From assembly GCA_024680815.1 (NCBI GenBank), contig JAILBQ010000114.1, positions 1 to 32,013 on the forward strand: a DNA stretch of 32,013 bases, given 5' to 3'. The number at the start of each line of letters is the position of its first letter. Within the stretch, counting starts at the first letter, position 1. Under the pieces are notes generated by a model, which was not told the origin of the DNA, ran no database searches, and saw only the letters and a program-made list of their open reading frames with translations. The DNA comes from Lachnospiraceae bacterium (GTDB taxonomy: Bacteria; Bacillota; Clostridia; Lachnospirales; Lachnospiraceae). Positions 1 through 8,077 of this stretch are shown here, in pieces. The translations under genes and the position numbers were made by a program.

Positions 1-1178
1 AGAAAAAACTGATTACCCTGATTCTTACCGCACTTACGGCTGTATGTATGTGCATTCCGGTATTTGCTGAAGAACCTGACAGCGCCGGTAACATCCGGGC
101 TGCCGGCCCGGTCGTAGACCTTCCTTCCGTACCGTTCTTCGGGGCGATGGCTGCCGGGCAGAATGTCAGTATGAAAGATACCGAAGCAGAAGGCTCCGTG
201 ATGGCTGCGGGCATGACAATCAATATCAGCGGTTCAAAGATCGGCGAGAGTCTTTACACCGCCGGTTACAGCGTAAATGTCGAAAGCACCGAGGTGGACG
301 GTAATGTTTTCGCGGCCGGCAGCAGCATCACTTTTGATGAAAATTCCAAAGGAAACGGCGTATACGCGACAGGAAACGAGCTTGTCTTTTCAGGTGAAGC
401 GAAAGCACTGAACGCCCGGGCTTCGCATGTTACCCTGTCCGGAACGATAAACGGCAACGCTGATATTGAAGCCGACACCGTGGATATAACCGAAGACGCG
501 GTTATTACGGGCGAGCTTAAGATAAAAAGCTCAAATAATCCCAATTTATCCGAAGCTGCTGAAATCAACGAGTATTCTTTTGAGCAGGTATCAAAGGAGG
601 AGGAAGAAAAGGCCGGGAAGGCTGAGAAAGCTGAGAAGGCAAAAAAGTCAGTAATAACAGGTATCATCGCCGCATTTTTCAAAAAGCTCACCAGGTGCCT
701 TTACTGGATGATTGCGATGGCGGCTTTCGGAATGCTGCTGACCTGGCTCTTCAACGCTCATCTGGACAGAGCGTCCCTGTATATAAGAAAAAGAACGGGA
801 GCAATGATCGGAAGCGGAATTGTGGGCTGGATAGCCATTCCGGCCGCCGCGGTTATTCTCTGCTGCACGATTATCCTTGCCCCTGCCGGCGGAATGCTGC
901 TGCTTGCCTATGTTTTGCTTTTATGTGCCGGACTTGCGTTTGCGGGCGCGTCACTCGCGCGTCTGATATTTCCGGAAATGAATGTTTTCCTGTCTGCCCT
1001 CATTGGCATAGCCGCTCTTGAGATTGTGCGCTCCCTGCCGTTTATCGGCATTCTGGTTGGCGTCGCCGCCGATATGTATCTTATAGCCTACGTTATTCAG
1101 TATACTTGGGAATGCAGATATAAAAAGAACAATCAGACACAAACGGCGAAGGAAGAGTCACCCCGAACGGAAGAGTGA
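1..1178 (+). CDS. Secreted/membrane protein with bactofilin-like repeat region (5' partial)
   Basis: The reading frame is open from the first full codon (3-5) and reads KKLITLILTALTAVCM then CIPVFAEE, a typical signal peptide with cleavage after VFA. The true start is therefore probably one or two codons outside the window, and the ATG at 48 is internal. After the signal comes about 150 residues of short repeats (AAGQNVSM, AAGMTINISG, TAGYSVNVES, AAGSSITFDE) like the right-handed beta-helix of bactofilins and polymer-forming proteins. Then come a Lys/Glu/Ala-rich linker and about four hydrophobic segments rich in Gly and Ala, ending in a charged tail. Exported beta-helix plus membrane anchor suggests an envelope-associated role, but the function is unknown. 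The stop lies 3 nt before the alkD-like start, so the genes are probably co-transcribed. The family name is an inference from repeat character only. Confidence 0.75.
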   Translation, partial: KKLITLILTALTAVCMCIPVFAEEPDSAGNIRAAGPVVDLPSVPFFGAMAAGQNVSMKDTEAEGSVMAAGMTINISGSKIGESLYTAGYSVNVESTEVDGNVFAAGSSITFDENSKGNGVYATGNELVFSGEAKALNARASHVTLSGTINGNADIEADTVDITEDAVITGELKIKSSNNPNLSEAAEINEYSFEQVSKEEEEKAGKAEKAEKAKKSVITGIIAAFFKKLTRCLYWMIAMAAFGMLLTWLFNAHLDRASLYIRKRTGAMIGSGIVGWIAIPAAAVILCCTIILAPAGGMLLLAYVLLLCAGLAFAGASLARLIFPEMNVFLSALIGIAALEIVRSLPFIGILVGVAADMYLIAYVIQYTWECRYKKNNQTQTAKEESPRTEE

Positions 1179-1181
1179 AAA

Positions 1182-1862
1182 ATGGTTAAGAAAATACAGG
1201 ATGAACTGTTTAAACATCAGGATATAAAATACAGGGATTTTCAGGTGAAGCTGATCCCGAACATTGAGGCTTCCTCCATGATCGGGGTCAGGACTCCCGA
1301 GCTTAAAAAATACGCAAAAGAGCTGCTTAAAGCGGAGGATGTTTCGGACTTTCTCAAAAGTCTCCCCCACAGATATTTCGACGAAAATCAACTGCATGCC
1401 TTTATAATTTCAGAGCTCAGGGATTATAATAAGTGTATCCGTGAAGTCACAGACTTCCTGCCTTATGTGGATAACTGGGCAACCTGCGACCAGTTATCCC
1501 CGAAGGTCTTTAAAAAGCACAGAAAAGAGCTGACGGAGCATATAAAAGCATGGTTGAAATCAGAGCATACCTACACCGTCAGATTCGGTATCGGAATGCT
1601 GATGGAGCATTTTCTCGGCGAGGACTTTGAGGAGACATATCCCGGGATGGTGGCCTCTGTCAGGTCTGAGGAATACTACATCAGAATGATGATCGCCTGG
1701 TATTTTGCAACAGCTCTTTCAAAACAGTATGATAAAATAATACCTTATATCGAAGACAGACGGCTGGATCCCTGGACACACAACAAAGCAATTCAGAAGT
1801 CCGCGGAGAGCAGGAGGATCACGGATGAAAGGAAGCAATACCTGAAGAGCCTGAAAGTTTAA
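1182..1862 (+). CDS. AlkD-like DNA alkylation repair glycosylase
   Basis: A 226-residue all-helical HEAT-like protein of the DNA alkylation repair (AlkC/AlkD) family. These enzymes excise N3- and N7-alkylpurines without flipping the base. Family landmarks are visible: IGVRTPELKKYAKEL near residues 34-48, and the catalytic pair W99 and D103 in NWATCD, with the same four-residue spacing as Trp109/Asp113 of Bacillus cereus AlkD. R134 in YTVRFGIGML aligns with the DNA-contacting Arg148. The C-terminal DPWTHNKAIQKSAESRRI segment is also typical. Length matches the family (about 220-240). The start is the ATG 3 nt after the upstream stop, with a weak GGAAGAG ribosome site inside the upstream gene's end, suggesting translational coupling. 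The next gene, a signalling kinase, starts 16 nt downstream; the functional link is unclear. Confidence 0.9.
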   Translation: MVKKIQDELFKHQDIKYRDFQVKLIPNIEASSMIGVRTPELKKYAKELLKAEDVSDFLKSLPHRYFDENQLHAFIISELRDYNKCIREVTDFLPYVDNWATCDQLSPKVFKKHRKELTEHIKAWLKSEHTYTVRFGIGMLMEHFLGEDFEETYPGMVASVRSEEYYIRMMIAWYFATALSKQYDKIIPYIEDRRLDPWTHNKAIQKSAESRRITDERKQYLKSLKV

Positions 1863-1878
1863 TCATGTCGAGGTAGAT

Positions 1879-4800
1879 ATGACAAATCTTTATTATGTTC
1901 TTATAAGCATCCAGTGCTATACAATAATCGGGCTGTTCATAGAGAGCTGGATAGTCTTTAAGAACTGGAAAAACATGCTGCACAGCTATCTGTTCTTAAG
2001 CTGTTTTGTGACGCTTATCTATAATATCGGGTATCTTCTGGAAATGACAGCCAAAACGGAGGGAGCCTATATCACGGCACTGAAGTTCTGCCAAACCGGC
2101 GGGGTCTGGATAGCGCTTTCCCTGTTTGTTTTTTCCGCCAGTCTCTGCAGAATACGGATTCCCGCCTTCCTTTCCAGAATTCTGGTGCCGCTCCACCTGG
2201 CCTTCTATGCGGTGATCCTCACTTTTCAGTATCACCATCTCTATTATACATCCTATCATTTTGAACACAGCGGAAAATTCGGTATGTTTTACCGCGCGAA
2301 CGGTATTGTGCATCATCTGTACGTTGCCCTGCAGGTTGTATATATTATATTCGGACTGTACTGGCTTTTTATTACATATCTTAAAGAAAAAAAGGAAAAT
2401 GCGCCGAACCGCAAACGCCTGATAACGGTATTTTTTGCCATGCTCTCGGAAAGCGGCTTTTTTCTGATAAAGACCGTCAATCCTTTCGGCGTCAACAGAT
2501 ATTACGATTTGACCATGCTGGGTTTTTTCCTCGGCACGGTGATCATGCTCATCGCCATTTTCTCCTTCAATCTTCTGGAAACGGACGAAATCGCCAGGGA
2601 GTTCGCGATTGACCGCCTCTCCGAAGGAGTTATCGCCGTGGACAGAAACGGCAGGATACAGTATTTTAACAAAACCGCAAAACGCCTGTATCCTAAACTT
2701 AAGAGCGGGGAAGCGGCGTTGCCGTCCGGAATCGGAGAGGCCATCGAAAGCGGGGAGCATATAACGATAAGCGGCCGTATTTATCACGCTGAAGAAAATG
2801 ATCTGATCAGCAACGGGGAGAATTACGGGAAGCTGTACGCTCTTGTGGATGAGACTGACCATATCCGGTACATGGAAGAGCTTGAGCGGCAGAAGAAGCT
2901 GGCCGACAGGGCAAGCGAGGCCAAGAGCAGATTTCTCGCAAACATGTCCCACGAAATACGGACCCCCATCAACGCCGTACTCGGAATGGATGAAATGATC
3001 CTGAGGGAATCCAGGGAAAGCTCCGTTCGATCCTACGCGGCAAATATCATGTCGGCGGGCAGAACACTTCTTTCACTCATTAACGATATCCTTGATCTTT
3101 CCAGGGTTGAGGAGGGAAGGATGGAGATCGTCCCCGTCCATTACGAACTTTCCTCTCTCATCAATGACCTTTTTAACCTTATCCATGACCGGGCCGCCAA
3201 AGCGGGGCTGAAGTTCTCCGTTACGGTTGATGAACATATCCCCCATCTTCTCTGCGGCGATGAAATCCGCATCCGGCAGTGTGTTTTAAACCTCCTGACC
3301 AATGCGGTGAAATATACGGAAGCCGGCTCGGTCACCATGACGGTTTTTTTTGAAAAAAAGGACGAAAGTCATATACTTCTGGGCTTCACCGTCGAGGATA
3401 CCGGTATCGGCATGAAGAAAGAGGATATGGAAGCCCTTTTCTCGCCCTACAGAAGGATTGATGAGGAGCGGAACCGGAGCATAGAGGGCACGGGACTGGG
3501 AATGAGCATCACCAAACAGCTCTTATCTCTTATGGGAAGTGAGCTTATGGTAGAAAGCGAATACGGCAAGGGCTCAAGGCTTTCCTTCGCTGTGGAGCAG
3601 GAGGTTGTGAGCTGGGAAGAGGCAGGCCCGAACGCGCTGAAATTCGGCGATACGGACCGTGAAGTCGGGGCTTACCATGAACTGTTTCACGCACCGGAGG
3701 CCCGCATCCTGGTAGTAGACGACACCGAGATGAATCTCACTGTTATGGAAAGTCTTTTAAAGAAAACCGAAATTCGTATTGACACGGCCCTCTCCGGCTC
3801 TGATGCGCTGACTCTCGCAGCAGGCAACGTCTATGATGTAATCTTTATCGACCACATGATGCCGGGGATGGACGGTATCGAAACCTTAAAGCATCTTCGG
3901 GAGGAAGGAAAAAATCAGACCACTCCTGCCATTGCGCTTACCGCAAACGCCGTGTCCGGCGCAAGGAAGCTGTATCTGGACGCCGGCTTTACTGATTATA
4001 TTTCAAAACCGGTGGACGGGGTAAAGCTTGAAAAGCTTTTGTATATCCTGCTTCCCGACGAAAAGCTGAATAAAAGTTCCCCTGCCGGGGAAATTCAGCG
4101 GGAAAGCCTGATCTCCGACAGCTCGAAGATACTGTTAATCGATGACGACGAGGCGGTGGGCACCCTTGTAAAGAGCATAATGGAGCCCCTTTATGATATA
4201 AGAATCTGTCTTTCCGGCCTGGAGGCCGTCAGCGAAGCAAAAAAATACAGTCCGGATCTTATCCTTCTGGATATTCACCTGTCTGACGGCAACGGTTTTG
4301 CCGTTATGCAGGAACTTAAAAGCGAAACGCAGACCGCCGGCATTCCGGTACTTATGTTAACCGGAGACAATGACAGCGTAACCGAGGAAAACGGATTTAA
4401 GAGCGGGGCCTCGGATTATATCCGCAAACCCTTTGTTCCGGATGTCCTTATGCAGAGGGTTAAGCGGATAATCGACCTTCATCACTATCAACAGTCAATA
4501 GAGGAGGAAGTGGAACGTCAGACCGGGCGCAGCAGAAGGCTGACCCGGGAGATGATGCTTGCCCTTTCCAAAACCGTTGATACAAAGGATCACTATACCG
4601 ACGGTCATTCCCGGAGGGTGGCGGCCATGAGCGCGGAGCTTGCCAGAAGACTGGGCAAGAGCGATACGGAGCAGGTTATGCTCTATGAGATCGGACTGCT
4701 TCATGACATAGGAAAGATCGGAGTGCATGAGGACATCATCCATAAGGACAGTCGCCTTACGGATGATGAATATCTGGAGATAAAGGATCATACTGTAAAG

Positions 4801-5799
4801 GGCTATGAGATATTGAAGGAAATTGTGGATATGCCGAAGCTCCGGGAAGGCGCCAGATGGCATCATGAGCATTTCGACGGGACGGGTTATCCCGACGGAC
4901 TTAAAGGGGAAGACATTCCTGAAACGGCCAGAATCGTCTGCGTCGCCGACTGCTACGATGCAATGACCAGTACCCGGACATATTCCGAACCTAGGAAACA
5001 GTCGGAGGTCCGTGCGGAAATCGAGCGCTGCAGAGGAACTTATTTTGATCCTCAGATTTCCGATATTATGTTAACCATCATAGATGAAGACAACAACTAC
5101 CGGATGAACGAGCATGCTCAGAGCAGCGACGTCTGGAAGGAATATGACAGACTCTGGGGGAACTTAAGCGCCGAAGTGGCCGAAAAGGAAGTCCCTCCGC
5201 CAGCCGGACAGAGCGTCTTACCTGAGTGGCTTGAAACGCTTACGGAGCTGGATGTCAGGAAAGGTATAAAAAACTGCGGCTCTGAAGAGGGCTATCTTTC
5301 GGTTCTGGCCGTTTTTCACCGGACCGCAGAACAGAAAGCGGATGAAATAGAAAAACTCTTTAATACGGGCGATACGGAAAATTACACCATAAGGGTTCAC
5401 GCCTTAAAGAGCTCGGCCAGAATAATCGGCGCATCTGACCTCTCAGCCCTCGCAGAAAAGCTCGAAGTTGCGGGAAAAGAAGGGGATACGGAATTTATAA
5501 ATGAAAATACCGCCGCTCTTCTTTCCGAATATCGTGAACTCGATAAACACCTGTCGGCGATGGACAGCGAAAGCCGCTCTCTCCCCGGCATAGAAGCCGG
5601 CGCCATGAAGGAAGCTTATCAGACCATCGCAGAGATTGCCGATGCGATGGACTACGCTCTCATGGAAGAGCTCTTAAAAAATCTGCGTACTTACCGTCTT
5701 GCTCCCGCGGATGAAAAAACCGTCGGTTCGATAGAAAAAATGCTGACGGAGCTTGACTGGGAGGGCATCACACAGGCAGCGGAGAAGGCATTGAGTTAA
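1879..5799 (+). CDS. Hybrid sensor histidine kinase with HD-GYP phosphodiesterase and HPt domains
   Basis: A 1306-residue multi-domain signalling protein. In order: seven predicted membrane helices (about 1-235, 7TM sensor type), a PAS-like segment (about 240-335), HisKA with SHEIRTPINAV (phosphoacceptor H358), HATPase with N-box near 475, DTGIGM at 507 and GTGLGMSI at 537. Then come two receiver domains (acidic pocket D614 and acceptor D658; acidic patch near 755 and acceptor D798), an HD-GYP domain (HDIGK at 942-946, HHEHFDGTGYP from 995), and a C-terminal HPt with H1174 in RVHALKSSARIIGA. All hallmark residues of each module are present, so it should phosphorelay and hydrolyse cyclic di-GMP. 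Start is the ATG preceded by GAGGT. Probably co-transcribed with the alkD-like gene. The stop codon lies in the foot of a long hairpin. Confidence 0.93.
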   Translation: MTNLYYVLISIQCYTIIGLFIESWIVFKNWKNMLHSYLFLSCFVTLIYNIGYLLEMTAKTEGAYITALKFCQTGGVWIALSLFVFSASLCRIRIPAFLSRILVPLHLAFYAVILTFQYHHLYYTSYHFEHSGKFGMFYRANGIVHHLYVALQVVYIIFGLYWLFITYLKEKKENAPNRKRLITVFFAMLSESGFFLIKTVNPFGVNRYYDLTMLGFFLGTVIMLIAIFSFNLLETDEIAREFAIDRLSEGVIAVDRNGRIQYFNKTAKRLYPKLKSGEAALPSGIGEAIESGEHITISGRIYHAEENDLISNGENYGKLYALVDETDHIRYMEELERQKKLADRASEAKSRFLANMSHEIRTPINAVLGMDEMILRESRESSVRSYAANIMSAGRTLLSLINDILDLSRVEEGRMEIVPVHYELSSLINDLFNLIHDRAAKAGLKFSVTVDEHIPHLLCGDEIRIRQCVLNLLTNAVKYTEAGSVTMTVFFEKKDESHILLGFTVEDTGIGMKKEDMEALFSPYRRIDEERNRSIEGTGLGMSITKQLLSLMGSELMVESEYGKGSRLSFAVEQEVVSWEEAGPNALKFGDTDREVGAYHELFHAPEARILVVDDTEMNLTVMESLLKKTEIRIDTALSGSDALTLAAGNVYDVIFIDHMMPGMDGIETLKHLREEGKNQTTPAIALTANAVSGARKLYLDAGFTDYISKPVDGVKLEKLLYILLPDEKLNKSSPAGEIQRESLISDSSKILLIDDDEAVGTLVKSIMEPLYDIRICLSGLEAVSEAKKYSPDLILLDIHLSDGNGFAVMQELKSETQTAGIPVLMLTGDNDSVTEENGFKSGASDYIRKPFVPDVLMQRVKRIIDLHHYQQSIEEEVERQTGRSRRLTREMMLALSKTVDTKDHYTDGHSRRVAAMSAELARRLGKSDTEQVMLYEIGLLHDIGKIGVHEDIIHKDSRLTDDEYLEIKDHTVKGYEILKEIVDMPKLREGARWHHEHFDGTGYPDGLKGEDIPETARIVCVADCYDAMTSTRTYSEPRKQSEVRAEIERCRGTYFDPQISDIMLTIIDEDNNYRMNEHAQSSDVWKEYDRLWGNLSAEVAEKEVPPPAGQSVLPEWLETLTELDVRKGIKNCGSEEGYLSVLAVFHRTAEQKADEIEKLFNTGDTENYTIRVHALKSSARIIGASDLSALAEKLEVAGKEGDTEFINENTAALLSEYRELDKHLSAMDSESRSLPGIEAGAMKEAYQTIAEIADAMDYALMEELLKNLRTYRLAPADEKTVGSIEKMLTELDWEGITQAAEKALS

Positions 5800-5843
5800 G
5801 GTGACTTGAGTCGAACCCCGGGGTTCGGCTTCCGTCACCTTAA
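5796..5843. terminator. Bidirectional terminator-like hairpin shared by convergent genes
   Basis: Arms TTAAGGTGAC (5796-5805) and GTCACCTTAA (5834-5843) are perfect complements around the same centre as an inner 14-bp palindrome GAACCCCGGGGTTC (5813-5826). The bases between pair partly with G-U wobbles, giving one long stem. The TAA of the kinase gene and the TAA of the minus-strand symporter gene both lie within the outer arms. A+T-rich pairs at the foot could act as a short U tract in either direction. Confidence 0.7.
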
Positions 5844-7228
5844 AGTATTCCCAGAGACTCCAGAAGCAGGATGGTCAGCAGCACCGGCGCGATGAAACAC
5901 AGCATCACCGAGAACATTCCCTTCCTGGAAAAATGTTCCCCGTTCTTCGTGGCTTCTGCGATGATGGTATCCGGCTTTATCACCCATCCCGTAAGAAGGC
6001 AGGTGCTTATGGTAACGACAGGCATCAGGATTCCGGTACTTAAATAATCCATAAGATCCAGAATCTGCCCCGTGGAACCGTTGGGGAGCTTAAGCTCGAA
6101 GTATAATGAATTGTAGCCCAGGCAGACGATGGTTCCCAGGATAAGAGCGAGAAAGGCCTCCACAATCGTAGCTTTTTTTCTTGACATATTGAATTTTTCC
6201 ATTATGGACGCGACCACGGCCTCCATTATGGAGATGGAGCTGGTGAAGGCCGCGAAAAATACCATTACGAAAAAAGCGGCCCCCAGAATGCCTCCTATAC
6301 TCCCCATGGACGCAAATACCCGGGGCATGGAGATAAACAAAAGCGAAGGTCCTGAGGAATCCATGGCATCGCGCCCGAGAAACACATAGAGCGGCAGAAT
6401 AACCATAATTCCTGCCATAAAAGCCACCAGCGTATCAAAGAACTCTATCTGTCCCACACTTTTAACAAGATTATCCCCGTCCGCGAAATAGGAGCCGTAG
6501 GCGACCATTATTCCCATGGCGACACTGATGGAGAAGAAAAGCTGTCCCATTGCGTTCATAAGCACATTCATGAACTTTTTGAATGTGAGTCCGGCCAGAT
6601 CCGGAATAATATAGATTTTAAGCCCCTCCAATCCGGTTCTTGTGACCGTGCCGTCAGTAAAGCTGAGAGTCAGCGAAAAGATCGAAAGAACAGCCACAAT
6701 CACCAGGAGAATCGGCATCAGAATTTTCGAGAGTCGCTCAATCCCCTTATTTATTCCGCGGAAGATGACAAAGGTGGTAAGAAGTACATAGATTGCCATC
6801 AGGAGGATTGGCTCAGCCCCTCCCGAGATGAAGCCGGTGAAGTAGTCCGGAGTCACAGCATTAAGCCCCTGCCCCGTCAGATATACGAGGCAGTATTTCA
6901 TTACCCAGCCGCCGATGGCACAGTAATAAGGGAGGATCAGGAAGGGCACGAGGACCGCGAAGAGACCGATCCACTTCCATTTCGGATGTATCTCTCCGTA
7001 GGCCTTTAAAGGGCTGCGCTTCGTTTTCCGGCCTATGGCGACTTCGACCACAAGCAGAGTGAAACCGAAGGTTAATACCAGAATCAGATAAATAATAAGG
7101 AAAAGCCCTCCCCCGTTCTGAGCGGCCAGATAGGGAAAACGCCAGAGATTTCCCAGCCCGACCGCACTGCCGGCGGCCGCGAGCACAAAGCCTATGGATC
7201 CCGAAAAAGTCCCCCGTTTTAATTCCAT
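5840..7228 (-). CDS. Sodium-dependent symporter, neurotransmitter:sodium symporter (NSS/SNF) family
   Basis: A 462-residue polytopic membrane protein with the NSS family signature in TM1: GSAVGLGNLWRFPYLAAQNGGG, the unwound region that holds Na+ and the amino-acid substrate in LeuT, Tyt1 and MhsT. It is followed by ARG-like FLIIYLILVLTFGFTLLVVEVAIGRK for TM2. Length and an estimated 11-12 helices fit the bacterial branch. It should import an amino acid or related amine with sodium; the exact substrate cannot be read from sequence. Start is the ATG at 7226-7228 behind AAGGGAGAA. It is transcribed alone from a good promoter, with a roughly 100-nt structured leader, and ends head to tail with the kinase gene in a shared hairpin. 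Confidence 0.93.
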   Translation of the reverse strand: MELKRGTFSGSIGFVLAAAGSAVGLGNLWRFPYLAAQNGGGLFLIIYLILVLTFGFTLLVVEVAIGRKTKRSPLKAYGEIHPKWKWIGLFAVLVPFLILPYYCAIGGWVMKYCLVYLTGQGLNAVTPDYFTGFISGGAEPILLMAIYVLLTTFVIFRGINKGIERLSKILMPILLVIVAVLSIFSLTLSFTDGTVTRTGLEGLKIYIIPDLAGLTFKKFMNVLMNAMGQLFFSISVAMGIMVAYGSYFADGDNLVKSVGQIEFFDTLVAFMAGIMVILPLYVFLGRDAMDSSGPSLLFISMPRVFASMGSIGGILGAAFFVMVFFAAFTSSISIMEAVVASIMEKFNMSRKKATIVEAFLALILGTIVCLGYNSLYFELKLPNGSTGQILDLMDYLSTGILMPVVTISTCLLTGWVIKPDTIIAEATKNGEHFSRKGMFSVMLCFIAPVLLTILLLESLGIL

Positions 7229-7250
7229 CAGTTTTCTCCCTTGTTTTCTT

Positions 7251-7323
7251 GTTATTATTCACAGGAACAGCACCCGTGAGCAAGCTCACGTACTGTCCGG
7301 GTGTTGAGCAACTGTGAATAGTA
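7251..7323 (-). promoter_or_regulatory. Structured 5' leader of symporter mRNA (possible cis-regulatory RNA)
   Basis: The leader holds nested inverted repeats. An outer stem pairs TATTCACAG with CTGTGAATA (about 7254-7262 and 7312-7320). Inside, CACCCG pairs with CGGGTG and GTGAGC pairs with GCTCAC, forming a stacked arm with an asymmetric loop containing GACAGTA. ACAG in that loop can also pair with CTGT near the outer stem, so a pseudoknot or alternative fold is possible. No run of U follows, so it is not a simple terminator. I could not match it to a riboswitch class I know. Structure is seen; regulation is inferred. Confidence 0.5.
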
Positions 7324-7339
7324 ACATTGATTTTTCGAT

Positions 7340-7368
7340 ATTATACCCCCGGAAGCTGCATGAAACAA
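7340..7368 (-). promoter_or_regulatory. Promoter of the NSS symporter gene
   Basis: On the minus strand, TTGTTT (7363-7368) and a perfect TATAAT (7340-7345) are separated by 17 bp. A transcript would begin near 7333 and carry a leader of about 100 nt before the symporter ATG. Confidence 0.7.
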
Positions 7369-7409
7369 GGAAAAAGGATACACGCGGAAAAAGAAAATAA
7401 ATTTTTTAA

Positions 7410-7438
7410 TTTACAAATACAATTCTGTAGGATATAAT
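7410..7438 (+). promoter_or_regulatory. Promoter of the tRNA cluster
   Basis: TTTACA (7410-7415), a 17-bp spacer and a perfect TATAAT (7433-7438) lie 39 bp upstream of the tRNA-Arg gene. It is back to back with the symporter promoter, with the two -35 boxes about 40 bp apart. Confidence 0.8.
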
Positions 7439-7477
7439 ACAATGCGGTGTGGCTGTGGGGCGGGTTCAGAATAGTTT

Positions 7478-7551
7478 GTGTCCGTAGCTCAGCTGGATAG
7501 AGCATCGGCCTTCTAAGCCGAGGGTCTGGGGTTCGAATCCCCACGGGCATA
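7478..7551 (+). tRNA. tRNA-Arg (anticodon TCT)
   Basis: All four arms fold. The acceptor pairs GTGTCCG with CGGGCAT (first pair G-U), the D stem is GCTC/GAGC, the anticodon stem is TCGGC/GCCGA with loop CTTCTAA, and the T arm is TGGGG-TTCGAAT-CCCCA. The discriminator is A at 7551. CCA is not encoded. It decodes AGA (and possibly AGG). Confidence 0.95.
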
Positions 7552-7754
7552 TGTGAAAACAGCGAGGAAAATTGAGCCGCTCTGTGCTTGCACAAGAGCG
7601 GGCGAGAATTTGACGAGCGTCCATCATGAGCAGCGAAGCTGTTGCAAAGCAAGAGCGGGAGCTGCGAATGATGGCAGTCGCGAAGCGACTGGTTTTCAAC
7701 CTTCGCGAAGCGACTGGTTTTCTGTTTTCGAACACTGCATCAATCAACTGCTAT
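7552..7754. repeat. tRNA spacer with GCGAAGC hairpins and a 20-bp direct repeat
   Basis: This 203-bp spacer holds no gene I can support. It contains a direct repeat of 20 bp beginning TCGCGAAGCGACTGG and ending TTTTC, at 7678-7697 and 7703-7722 (25-bp period). Hairpins with GAA loops include CAGC-GAA-GCTG (7631-7641) and GTCGC-GAA-GCGAC (7677-7689), the latter followed by TGGTTTTC like a weak terminator. CCATCAT (7621-7627) and ATGATGG (7668-7674) form an enclosing inverted repeat. CAAGAGCGGG also occurs twice. It may guide processing of the tRNA precursor or be a family-specific dispersed repeat. Confidence 0.6.
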
Positions 7755-7829
7755 GGTGGGTATAGCGTAGCTGGTTAACGCGCCAGATTGTGGTTCTGGA
7801 GATCAAGGGTTCGAGTCCCTTTACCCACC
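7755..7829 (+). tRNA. tRNA-His (anticodon GTG)
   Basis: The acceptor pairs GTGGGTA with TACCCAC. The genome-encoded extra G at 7755 (G-1) faces discriminator C at 7829, the identity mark of tRNA-His. D stem is GCGT/ACGC. The anticodon stem is CCAGA/TCTGG with loop TTGTGGT, and the T loop is TTCGAGT. CCA is not encoded. Confidence 0.95.
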
Positions 7830-7874
7830 CTCGAACTACAGACAAATCGAAAAAGCCTTGTATCAAGGTAACAC

Positions 7875-7946
7875 AGGGCTATAGCCAAGTGGTAAGGCAC
7901 AGCACTTTGACTGCTGCATGCGCTGGTTCGAATCCAGCTGGCCCTG
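7875..7946 (+). tRNA. tRNA-Gln (anticodon TTG)
   Basis: Acceptor AGGGCTA pairs with TGGCCCT, including one U-G pair. The anticodon stem is CAGCA/TGCTG with loop CTTTGAC, and the T arm is GCTGG-TTCGAAT-CCAGC. Discriminator is G. CCA is not encoded. The gene lies 45 bp after tRNA-His. Confidence 0.95.
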
Positions 7947-7964
7947 CTCTTAGCTAACAATCAT

Positions 7965-8037
7965 GAGACACTAGCTCAGTCGGTAGAGCACTTGACTTTT
8001 AATCAAGTTGTCGAGGGTTCGATTCCCTCGTGTCTCA
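7965..8037 (+). tRNA. tRNA-Lys (anticodon TTT)
   Basis: Acceptor GAGACAC pairs with GTGTCTC. D stem is GCTC/GAGC. The anticodon stem CTTGA/TCAAG has loop CTTTTAA, and the T arm is GAGGG-TTCGATT-CCCTC. Discriminator is A. CCA is not encoded. It is the last gene of the cluster. Confidence 0.96.
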
Positions 8038-8040
8038 CTA

Positions 8041-8065
8041 CGACGCGAAGCGTCGAACCCTTTTT
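8041..8065 (+). terminator. Terminator of the tRNA cluster
   Basis: Stem CGACGC (8041-8046) with loop GAA and GCGTCG (8050-8055) is followed by AACCC and five T residues (8061-8065). It uses the same GCGAAGC core as the hairpins in the tRNA-Arg/tRNA-His spacer. The T tract is displaced by 5 nt, so strength is uncertain. Confidence 0.65.
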
Positions 8066-8077
8066 CAAAAAGATTCA

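Noticed and set aside
1996-2952. 318-codon open frame on the minus strand opposite the first kinase gene
   Set aside because: It is a shadow of the plus-strand kinase, whose translated frame carries clear domain motifs; the antisense frame shows no recognisable family and no ribosome site.
7251-7323. Glycine riboswitch considered for the symporter leader
   Set aside because: The conserved glycine-riboswitch core segments are not visible; the stems found do not match that layout.
7678-7722. Two-copy 20-bp repeat with 25-bp period considered as a CRISPR remnant
   Set aside because: Only two units with a 5-bp gap, inside a tRNA spacer, no spacers of usual length and no cas genes.
7341-7960. 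Several 60-100 codon frames across the tRNA cluster
   Set aside because: They run through folded tRNA genes and a repeat spacer and have no ribosome sites.
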